Source: Gammaproteobacteria bacterium | GTDB taxonomy: Bacteria; Pseudomonadota; Gammaproteobacteria; UBA6429; Thiohalophilaceae | DNA: 5,335 nucleotides | Reading direction: 5' to 3' | NCBI GenBank assembly: GCA_013152045.1 | Contig: JAADGZ010000260.1 | Coordinates: 3,823-9,157, forward strand | Shown: in pieces, positions 1 through 5,335 of the stretch | Numbering within the stretch: position 1 is the first letter of the stretch | How the letters are laid out: each line of letters begins with the position of its first letter | Program-made: the position numbers and the translations under genes | Notes under the pieces: model-generated | Told to the model about the DNA's origin: nothing | Databases searched by the model: none | Seen by the model: the letters and a program-made list of their open reading frames with translations, nothing else

Positions 1-996
1 GCCCAGCTTGTCGCGGCAGTAGATAACCTGCACAGCGAATGCCTCATTCAGTTCCCACAAGCCGATATCATCCATGCTCAGGCCAGTGCGTTCCAGAAGT
101 TTTGGTACGGCAAAAACTGGGCCAATGCCCATTTCATCCGGTTCACAACCCACAACAGCGGTCCCACGATAGAAACCAAGAGGCTCCAATCCGCGCTTCT
201 CAGCCAGTCGGGCTTCCATCACAACACAAGCGGATGCACCATCCGACAACTGACTTGCATTTCCAGCTGTAATGCTGCCGTTCTCACGCACAGGCTTCAA
301 AGCGGCAAGGCCTTCCAAGGTTGTTTGGGGCCTGTTGCCCTCGTCCTTTTCAAGCACGACGTCATGAAAATCAATTTTGCTGGTTTCACTATTCATCACG
401 CCCTTGATGGAGGGCAGCGCTACGATCTCGCTATCCAGCTTGCCTCCGGTCTGTGCAGCGGCGGTTCGCTGCTGGCTTTGTAGAGCGTATTCGTCCTGAA
501 TCTCACGGCTCATCTTGTAACGGAGTGCAACGACTTCCGCTGTGTCCAGCATCGGCATGTAAACATGTTCATGTAGTGTGACTAAACGTTGATCGATCAT
601 CCGGTGGGTGTTCAAATGTTCATTCTGCACGAGACTAACTGAATCAAGGCCTCCGCCGATCATAATGTCGATGCCGTCGTACATGATGGTTTTAGCGGCC
701 GTGGCAATAGCCATCATGCCGGATGAGCACTGACGATCAACGGTCATACCACCCACAGTAATCGGTAGTCCACCGGCCAAGGCGGCCAGACGGGCTATAT
801 TCAGGCCCTGTGAGCCTTGTGGCATGGCACATCCCATTATGACATCTTCAACTTCAGCTGGGTCCAGTCCGGCACGCTCAACGGCGTGCCTTATGGCGTG
901 ACCCCCAAGGCTGGGTGAATCGGTGTTGTTAAAAGCACCTCGGTAAGCCCTACCTATCGGGGTGCGGGCGGTAGAAACAATGACTGCTTCACGCAT
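1..996 (-). CDS. Thiolase (acetyl-CoA acyltransferase), FadA5-like, C-terminus cut by window edge
   Basis: This enzyme would catalyse CoA-dependent cleavage of a 3-ketoacyl-CoA, the last step of a beta-oxidation cycle, in the cytoplasm. The frame is open from ATG at 994-996 to base 1, giving 332 residues; thiolases are usually about 390-400, so some 60 residues are missing. Seen directly: N-terminal [13 protein letters not shown]; the acyl-accepting cysteine C90 in DRQCSSG (residues 87-93); the GGG-D-S-S segment near 114-121; the [13 protein letters not shown] segment at 242-254; and NEAFA at 317-321. The GHP histidine and C-terminal CxG cysteine motifs lie off the window. The [10 protein letters not shown] stretch and the VQNE after the GGG segment recall, from memory, FadA5 steroid side-chain thiolases more than short-chain biosynthetic thiolases. 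The start is supported by an AAGAGGA Shine-Dalgarno at 1004-1010. It lies 46 bases after the SDR gene with no terminator between. Family assignment is very secure; the substrate is inferred. Confidence 0.95.
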   Translation of the reverse strand, partial: MREAVIVSTARTPIGRAYRGAFNNTDSPSLGGHAIRHAVERAGLDPAEVEDVIMGCAMPQGSQGLNIARLAALAGGLPITVGGMTVDRQCSSGMMAIATAAKTIMYDGIDIMIGGGLDSVSLVQNEHLNTHRMIDQRLVTLHEHVYMPMLDTAEVVALRYKMSREIQDEYALQSQQRTAAAQTGGKLDSEIVALPSIKGVMNSETSKIDFHDVVLEKDEGNRPQTTLEGLAALKPVRENGSITAGNASQLSDGASACVVMEARLAEKRGLEPLGFYRGTAVVGCEPDEMGIGPVFAVPKLLERTGLSMDDIGLWELNEAFAVQVIYCRDKLG

Positions 997-1003
997 TTGG
1001 TTT

Positions 1004-1010
1004 TCCTCTT
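1004..1010 (-). promoter_or_regulatory. Ribosome binding site of the thiolase gene
   Basis: On the minus strand this reads AAGAGGA, eight bases before the ATG at 994-996. It is the clearest Shine-Dalgarno sequence in the window. It fixes the thiolase start, which also matches the family N-terminus ([13 protein letters not shown] directly after the initiator Met-Arg). Confidence 0.6.
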
Positions 1011-1042
1011 GCTTAAGGGCTTTTTATTGATATTGTTAACGT

Positions 1043-1969
1043 TCAGGTCAGATCGATGCCCAGCGCTTTCGAGCCTTGCAGCGCAAACTTTTCAGTCTGC
1101 TGAGCACCATTTTGCAGCTCTCGCATGCCATTCTGGTTGCTAATCCTTTTCCAGGCCTGTGCAACACCTTCGGCGGTCAGATTGCCCCGCGAAAGATTGA
1201 TGCCTTCGGTCTCGAAGCCCTTGAATACAGAAAAGCTACCTCCACCAGCCGCCAGCACCGTTCGGCTAGGTGCATTCTCGCCGGTAAGGAATACGATAGC
1301 GGGGCTGACAGAATCAGGTGCAAGCAACCTGAACATCGCATCAGGCATCAGGCCTTTTGTCATCGCCGTGCCTGCAACTGGTGCCAGACAGTTGACACGG
1401 ATGTCGTACTTGGCACCTTCAAGGTGCAGGGTGTTCATCATCCCAACCATAGCCATCTTGGCTGCTCCATAATTAGTTTGTCCAAAGTTTCCATAAAGGC
1501 CGGTACTGGAACTGATAAACACGATACGACCATAGCCCTGCTCACGCATGATACTCCATACGCTTTTGGCACAGTTCGCTGAGCCCATCAGGTGTACATC
1601 GATGACCTGGCGGAATTCCTCCATCGACATTTTCAGGAAGGACTTGTCACGCAAAATACCGGCATTGTTGATCAGAATATCAACCTGGCCCCATGTTTCC
1701 ATGGTCTGACTGACCATGGCTTCAACCTGGTCCAGGTTAACGACGTTGGCGCCATTGGCGATGGCCTCACCACCGGCGTTAAGGATTTCAGCAACCACCG
1801 CCTCAGCATTAGCCGAAACACCACCAGGCCCGCCCAAGTCGTTAACGACGACTTTTGCGCCTCGTTCTGCAAGTGCCAATGCGTGTGTGCGACCCAAGCC
1901 CTGGCCCGCACCAGTCACGATGGCGACCCGCCCATCCAATCTGATGCTCTTAATTATTTCTAGCATCAT
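1043..1969 (-). CDS. Short-chain dehydrogenase, MFE-2 (3R)-hydroxyacyl-CoA dehydrogenase type
   Basis: The likely role is NAD-dependent oxidation of a (3R)-hydroxyacyl-CoA to the 3-ketoacyl-CoA that the next gene's thiolase would cleave. The frame can also start at 1999 (318 residues); from 1969 it is 308. In 318-residue numbering the Rossmann motif TGAGQGLG is at 29-36, an acidic D54 ends beta-2 in VVNDLGG (NAD rather than NADP preference), NNAG is at 111-114, and the catalytic residues are S164, Y177 and K181. DVHLMGS at 134-140 and GNFGQTNY at 170-177 are typical of the dehydrogenase domain of peroxisomal multifunctional enzyme 2 (HSD17B4). The bacterial steroid enzyme ChsB1/Hsd4B belongs to the same broad family. 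No hydratase or SCP2 domain follows, so this is the stand-alone form. The start at 1969 is preferred because GGA lies five bases upstream, while 1999 has no purine-rich site and adds an unfamiliar MHHFHQARNN extension. The tandem ATG at 1966 is equally possible. Substrate is inferred from neighbours. Confidence 0.93.
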   Translation of the reverse strand: MMLEIIKSIRLDGRVAIVTGAGQGLGRTHALALAERGAKVVVNDLGGPGGVSANAEAVVAEILNAGGEAIANGANVVNLDQVEAMVSQTMETWGQVDILINNAGILRDKSFLKMSMEEFRQVIDVHLMGSANCAKSVWSIMREQGYGRIVFISSSTGLYGNFGQTNYGAAKMAMVGMMNTLHLEGAKYDIRVNCLAPVAGTAMTKGLMPDAMFRLLAPDSVSPAIVFLTGENAPSRTVLAAGGGSFSVFKGFETEGINLSRGNLTAEGVAQAWKRISNQNGMRELQNGAQQTEKFALQGSKALGIDLT

Positions 1970-2029
1970 GTTGTTCCGCGCCTGGTGGAAATGGTGCATA
2001 TACGCAAAACCCGTTTATCAGTTCCCACT

Positions 2030-3151
2030 CTAATAGCCCCTCAGTCGAGCAAAGCGATCCAGATGATAGTAATGGTCACCGTAAAGGCTTTCGAGAATCT
2101 TACAGCGCTTGAGAAAGAATCCGATATCGAACTCATCCGTCATACCGATACCGCCGTGCATCTGGATGGCCTCGGTAGTCGCCAAGTGGGCTGTTTTGCA
2201 GAGCATTGCTTTGGTCAGGCTAGCCAATTCTGCGTTTCCTCCAGAATTCTCATCCAATTCATGCAGAGCCTTGATGACCAGTGATTTGCACATTTCAATC
2301 TCACCAAAGAGATGAGCAGCACGATGCTGAAGAGACTGGAAACTACCTATCAAAACACCAAATTGCTTACGTTCCTTTAGGTATTCCATGGTTCTTTCGA
2401 AGGCTTCCTGGGCGATACCCAGCATTTCCGACGAGGCACCGATCCGCCCCACGTCTAGGATTTTCTCCAACATGGCCAATCCACCATTCAGTTCACCAAG
2501 CAACTGGTCTTTACCAACAGCAACCTGATCAAATCTCAAATCGGCAGCGAAATGAGTATCAAGTAGCGGATATTGTTCAACAGAAACGCCGCTGGAATCG
2601 ACTGGTACCAGAAACAGAGAAATACCTTTTCCTGTGCGGACGCTAACGATGAATGTATCTGCTATGTGGCCATCCAGAACCGCTATCTTGCGGCCATTGA
2701 TACGATAACCGGTATGAGTTTCAACCGCTTGGGTAGATACGTGCTCCGGATTATGTTGTCCCGATTCGTCGCAAGCCAGAGCTAGCAGGTGCCTGCCGTT
2801 TACCACTGCTGGTAGAATGGAGACGCATTGTTCCTCCGAACCATATGTAGCGATGGCAGCCACACCTATCGTTGCGGTACCAAGCAGGGGGCTGGATGTC
2901 AACGTACGACCGCTTTCTTCCAGCACTATACCCATACCGGTATAGCCATAGCCCAGGCCACCAAATTTCTCGGGGATCAGGATTGCACTCCACCCCATTT
3001 CAACCATTTCCGTCCACAGAGCACGGGAAAATCCTTCGCTGTTGCTACTGTCACGAAGTTCTCTTAGTTGGCTGACGGGCGCGCGCTCTTGAAGGAAATC
3101 GCGAGCCGCGTCTTTTAGCATCTGCTGTTCTTCATTCAGCACGAGTACCAT
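2030..3151 (-). CDS. Acyl-CoA dehydrogenase, non-catalytic-type subunit of a heteromeric pair
   Basis: This 373-residue flavoprotein subunit has the ACAD fold. N-terminal helices start at LNEEQQMLKDAARDFL; GW-IPEKFGGLG follows at 53-67, then a middle beta domain (about 120-215) and a C-terminal helical domain. R261 in RKQFG, FQSLQH at 271-276 and QMHGGIG at 330-336 are conserved FAD-contact motifs. The catalytic base appears absent. Where isovaleryl-CoA dehydrogenase has Glu (LD-x-E-R) this protein has G235 in LDVGR, and where medium-chain ACADs have the Glu of YEGT it has Y357 followed by GD. The middle-domain SEPxAGSD signature is also degenerate (ACDESGQHNPE). This fits the smaller partner of alpha2-beta2 ACADs such as ChsE1-ChsE2 and ChsE4-ChsE5 of mycobacterial cholesterol degradation. 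Its ATG follows the upstream ACAD stop by 12 bases, with AAGGA at 3158-3162, suggesting translational coupling. Family is secure; heteromer formation is inferred. Confidence 0.93.
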   Translation of the reverse strand: MVLVLNEEQQMLKDAARDFLQERAPVSQLRELRDSSNSEGFSRALWTEMVEMGWSAILIPEKFGGLGYGYTGMGIVLEESGRTLTSSPLLGTATIGVAAIATYGSEEQCVSILPAVVNGRHLLALACDESGQHNPEHVSTQAVETHTGYRINGRKIAVLDGHIADTFIVSVRTGKGISLFLVPVDSSGVSVEQYPLLDTHFAADLRFDQVAVGKDQLLGELNGGLAMLEKILDVGRIGASSEMLGIAQEAFERTMEYLKERKQFGVLIGSFQSLQHRAAHLFGEIEMCKSLVIKALHELDENSGGNAELASLTKAMLCKTAHLATTEAIQMHGGIGMTDEFDIGFFLKRCKILESLYGDHYYHLDRFARLRGY

Positions 3152-3157
3152 GATTGT

Positions 3158-3162
3158 TCCTT
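3158..3162 (-). promoter_or_regulatory. Ribosome binding site of the second ACAD subunit
   Basis: Minus-strand AAGGA sits six bases before the ATG at 3149-3151. It begins almost directly after the TGA (3164-3166) of the upstream ACAD gene. Ribosomes finishing the first subunit could reinitiate here, which would suit balanced production of two partner subunits. Confidence 0.55.
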
Positions 3163-3163
3163 T

Positions 3164-4354
3164 TCACGGTAACCTCAGGATGCGTTTGGCGACAATATTC
3201 AATTGAATCTCGCTGGTTCCACCTTCGATCGAATTTCCCTTGCTGCGCAACCAGGTTTTCGGCAGGTAGCCACTGCGGCTTTCACCACCCTCCCATACCA
3301 TGGCATCACTGCCGTTGATGGCCATCAGCAACTCGAAGCGCCGTTTATTCAACTCAGTACCGTAGTACTTGAACATGGAGGAGGCTGCACCGAGGCTGAC
3401 GCCTGCTTTGACCTTGTCTCGGGCACGCTCGGTGTTCAGTTCAAGGCAAAACTCATCCATTTCAAAGTGGGCAATGTCAGTACGCAACATGGTGTTACTT
3501 AGTATGCCGTTTTCCATTCCCAGTACGGCAACAGCTACTTTGCTGATGGGTATGCTACCGGCGCGAGACAGGCCTGAGCCCCCGATCATTTCACGTTCAT
3601 GAGTTAGCAGGTACTTCGCGACTGTCCACCCCTTGTTGATATCGCCGACAACCTGGTTTTTCTCAACCCGCAGGTCTTCCATAAAAATCTCAGTAAACGG
3701 TGAATTACCACTAATCAGCTTGATGGGCCGGATTGTGATGCCGGGTGCATTCATATCAAATAACACGAAGCTGATGCCAGCATGCTTTTTTGCCTCAAAA
3801 TCAGTGCGCACCAGGCAAAACATCCAGTCACCCAGCTCTCCATAGGAGGTCCAGACCTTTGTTCCGTTAACAAGGTAATGATCGCCTTTGTCTTCGGCGC
3901 GTGCCTGCAGGCTGGCCAGATCGGAACCGGCATTTGGTTCACTGTAGCCTTGAGCCCAGCGGATTTCGCCGCGTGCGATAGGGGGTAGATGTTGCTGTTT
4001 GAGTTCGTTTGTACCGAATTTAAGCAGTGCGGGCCCAAGCATGGATATACCAAAACTTTCGAGTGGTGGGCGGGCATGAATACGCGCCATTTCCTCATTC
4101 AGGGTCTTGGTCTGTTCGCGATCCAGACCACCCCCACCATATTCTGTGGGCCAGGTTGGTACGGTCCACCCTTTGGATACCATGCGCTGCAGCCAAAGTT
4201 TCTGATCTTTATTTTGGAATTTACAATTCCGCCCTCCCCAACAAAGATCAGCTTCGGAACGATAGGGCTGCCTCATTGATTCGGGGCAATTGACCTCTAA
4301 CCAGTCTCTTACTTTATGTCTGAATGGATCCGGATTTGTCACGTAAAATCCCAT
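3164..4354 (-). CDS. Acyl-CoA dehydrogenase, catalytic subunit (FadE6/17/26-like)
   Basis: This 396-residue ACAD would introduce the alpha,beta double bond into an acyl-CoA. GWTVPTWPTEYGG at 62-74 and the substrate/FAD-contact signature YSEPNAGSD at 137-145 are clear, followed by KVWTSYG at 166-172. The likely catalytic base is E253 in HEREM, on the helix where isovaleryl-CoA dehydrogenase and mycobacterial FadE26-type subunits place theirs. The C-terminus has EGGTSEIQ at 377-384, the ACAD segment next to the flavin. The usual R-x-x-FG and Q-x-x-GG-x-G motifs are missing: the corresponding helices read NTMLRTDIAHFEM and LLMAINGSDAMVW. Those motifs are intact in the adjacent gene, so the pair probably builds one complete active site together. 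The start matches the expected family length, but no Shine-Dalgarno is visible before it, and an in-frame TGA lies seven codons upstream. The gene is 40 bases after the esterase. Substrate class (steroid or other bulky acyl-CoA) is inferred. Confidence 0.94.
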   Translation of the reverse strand: MGFYVTNPDPFRHKVRDWLEVNCPESMRQPYRSEADLCWGGRNCKFQNKDQKLWLQRMVSKGWTVPTWPTEYGGGGLDREQTKTLNEEMARIHARPPLESFGISMLGPALLKFGTNELKQQHLPPIARGEIRWAQGYSEPNAGSDLASLQARAEDKGDHYLVNGTKVWTSYGELGDWMFCLVRTDFEAKKHAGISFVLFDMNAPGITIRPIKLISGNSPFTEIFMEDLRVEKNQVVGDINKGWTVAKYLLTHEREMIGGSGLSRAGSIPISKVAVAVLGMENGILSNTMLRTDIAHFEMDEFCLELNTERARDKVKAGVSLGAASSMFKYYGTELNKRRFELLMAINGSDAMVWEGGESRSGYLPKTWLRSKGNSIEGGTSEIQLNIVAKRILRLP

Positions 4355-4394
4355 AATTGATAAATGAAACGGTCAGGCATATTGGCTTGATACT

Positions 4395-5335
4395 CTAGTT
4401 GGTGCCGATTTTCTTCTTGTAACGTGCGTCATGGAAATTTAGCTGTTTGCTACGAAAACCCTTGCGTACCGCAATGCCGTCATTTCCAAATTCCAAAAGA
4501 AGGTCACTCGCTTTTTCATAAGGAGGCCATGTAACTGCTACGGCGCCGCTCGGGTCGCCTGTTTTTGCAAACCTCAGCCAATAGCCACTCATGGCCCGGC
4601 TTATCTTGAAATCCTGTTCACCGTAGACACTTCCTATAAGGTTGTCAGCTCGCTTGAGGTTCATCCAAACGTAAGGGATTTCCGAGGCATGGACGGCTCC
4701 CGCCACTTTCCCGCGTCTTGCAGGCGAAACAAAGGAAAAGTGATAGAGCCATGCGGGAGACGACACGCTGTTCATTTCCCGTGCCTGCTGCGCCGCCGAT
4801 AAAAAATGCATCGCTGGTCAATTGTGCAGCAAAGTTCTCGATGTCTGACCTGCCATCAGCCTGATACAAGTCCAGGGCTATTTGGTAGTCTTCTTTAAGC
4901 ATGGCCTTCAAAGCAAGACGAGGACGTTTCTTGATGCCGAACATCGTGACGCTCCCGTCGAAACTATTTGACCCCACCATGTAGGGCACGTTGTGTTGCT
5001 GCCCTGATGAAAAGCGTTCGGGAAAACCACCAATGATGAGTTGTCCATCAATAAATGGGCCAAATCCAAGTTTCTTCACGGGCACCTTGTCACCAGCGAT
5101 GGTGTCGGCCGCAACCGAACGCAAAACCTGCGCGTTCACCTCGGAATTTCTCAGACCCCAGTTTTTTACAATTTCCAGGCCCTCGTCTTCCATTGACCTA
5201 CCGCTTGGCGTTGAAGCTCGAATATGACGTGGGATTTGGTAGCCGCCGCCACTTTGGGAAATAGCCTTGTGGAAAAGACCGTTGGCTGCCGGGATGGTCA
5301 TGAGATAGTTGACGCTTACCGCCCCTGCCGACTCG
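4395..5335 (-). pseudogene. Type B carboxylesterase, 5' end cut by window edge, frameshifted
   Basis: This is an alpha/beta-hydrolase of the carboxylesterase/lipase (COesterase) family, which hydrolyses carboxylic esters. Codons read from 5334 with ESAGAVSVNYL, the nucleophile elbow, placing the catalytic serine codon at 5329-5331; about 200 N-terminal residues lie off the window. GLFHKAISQSGG follows at the usual distance. The triad acid is probably the Asp of SNSFDGS (codon 4957-4959), where relatives mostly have Glu. The first frame runs to a stop at 4645-4647, but its homology ends at LTSDAF near 4803. The rest of the family pattern (QQAREM, WLYHFSF, AVHASEIPYVW, then SGYWLRFAKTGDPSG) is in the next frame, down to TAG at 4395-4397. 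The catalytic histidine codon is 4689-4691. The second frame has its own TGA at 4818-4820, so the switch lies within about 4785-4812, where a run of six A occurs at 4801-4806. All triad residues survive, so this may be a sequencing indel or a recent mutation. Its place first in the visible run suggests it releases the pathway's substrate from an ester. Confidence 0.85.
4801..4806. other. Six-base A/T homopolymer at the likely esterase frameshift
   Basis: The plus strand reads AAAAAA here (TTTTTT in the coding sense of the esterase). Removing one base would join the two esterase frames as LTSDAFLSAAQQAREM, an acceptable family sequence. Homopolymers are common sites of both sequencing indels and replication slippage. 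The exact site of the indel is not proven, since the following GCGGCGCAGCAG stretch could also hold it. Confidence 0.45.

Noticed and set aside
39..272. Plus-strand 77-codon frame and similar short plus-strand frames across the window
   Set aside because: All are antisense to strongly supported minus-strand genes and have no recognisable protein features.
997..1042. Terminator between the SDR and thiolase genes
   Set aside because: Short palindromes (GTTAAC, CTTAAG) and an A/T run are present, but there is no stem of useful length followed by a T run in the transcript direction. The genes are most likely co-transcribed.
1076..1582. Plus-strand open frame of 168 codons
   Set aside because: It lies wholly antisense to the SDR, whose motifs are unmistakable. 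The translation shows no recognisable domain, and no good ribosome site is seen.
4395..4811. Separate 138-residue gene starting at the ATG at 4809-4811
   Set aside because: Its sequence is the C-terminal part of the carboxylesterase (AVHASEIPYVW contains the triad His). The ATG lies inside the frameshift overlap, so it is a fragment and not its own gene.
4785..4812. Programmed ribosomal frameshifting
   Set aside because: There is a T6 run, but no stimulatory hairpin or internal Shine-Dalgarno stands out, and type B carboxylesterases are not known to use recoding. A mutation or sequencing indel is simpler.
5299..5301. ATG as the start of the carboxylesterase
   Set aside because: The frame stays open to the window edge and encodes ESAGAVSVNYL directly upstream, which is the nucleophile elbow. 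The true start is off the window.

Overview
The window looks like part of a bacterial chromosome of moderate, roughly half GC content. It holds five genes packed on the minus strand with gaps of 12 to about 73 bases, transcribed right to left. No RNA genes, mobile elements, CRISPR arrays, terminators or convincing promoters were seen, and no stretch over 300 bases lacks a gene. The probable host is a proteobacterium able to catabolise lipids or steroids, possibly marine or a gammaproteobacterium. That is an inference from gene content and base composition, and no taxonomic marker is present.

In transcription order the layout is: (1) 4395-5335, the C-terminal two thirds of a type B carboxylesterase, cut by the right window edge and interrupted by a frameshift near 4785-4812; (2) 3164-4354, an acyl-CoA dehydrogenase (ACAD) subunit carrying the likely catalytic glutamate; (3) 2030-3151, a second ACAD subunit lacking that base but carrying the FAD-contact motifs the first one lacks; (4) 1043-1969, a short-chain dehydrogenase of the MFE-2 (3R)-hydroxyacyl-CoA dehydrogenase type; (5) 1-996, a thiolase resembling FadA5-type steroid side-chain thiolases, cut by the left edge before its last catalytic motifs.

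Together genes 2-5 cover three of the four steps of a beta-oxidation cycle: dehydrogenation, hydroxyacyl oxidation and thiolytic cleavage. The enoyl-CoA hydratase and the acyl-CoA ligase are not in the window. Paired unequal ACAD subunits with an MFE-2-like SDR and a FadA5-like thiolase recall the sterol and bile-acid side-chain degradation sets of actinobacteria and proteobacteria. The substrate here cannot be fixed from sequence alone. The esterase at the head of the set could release the acid or alcohol substrate from an ester.
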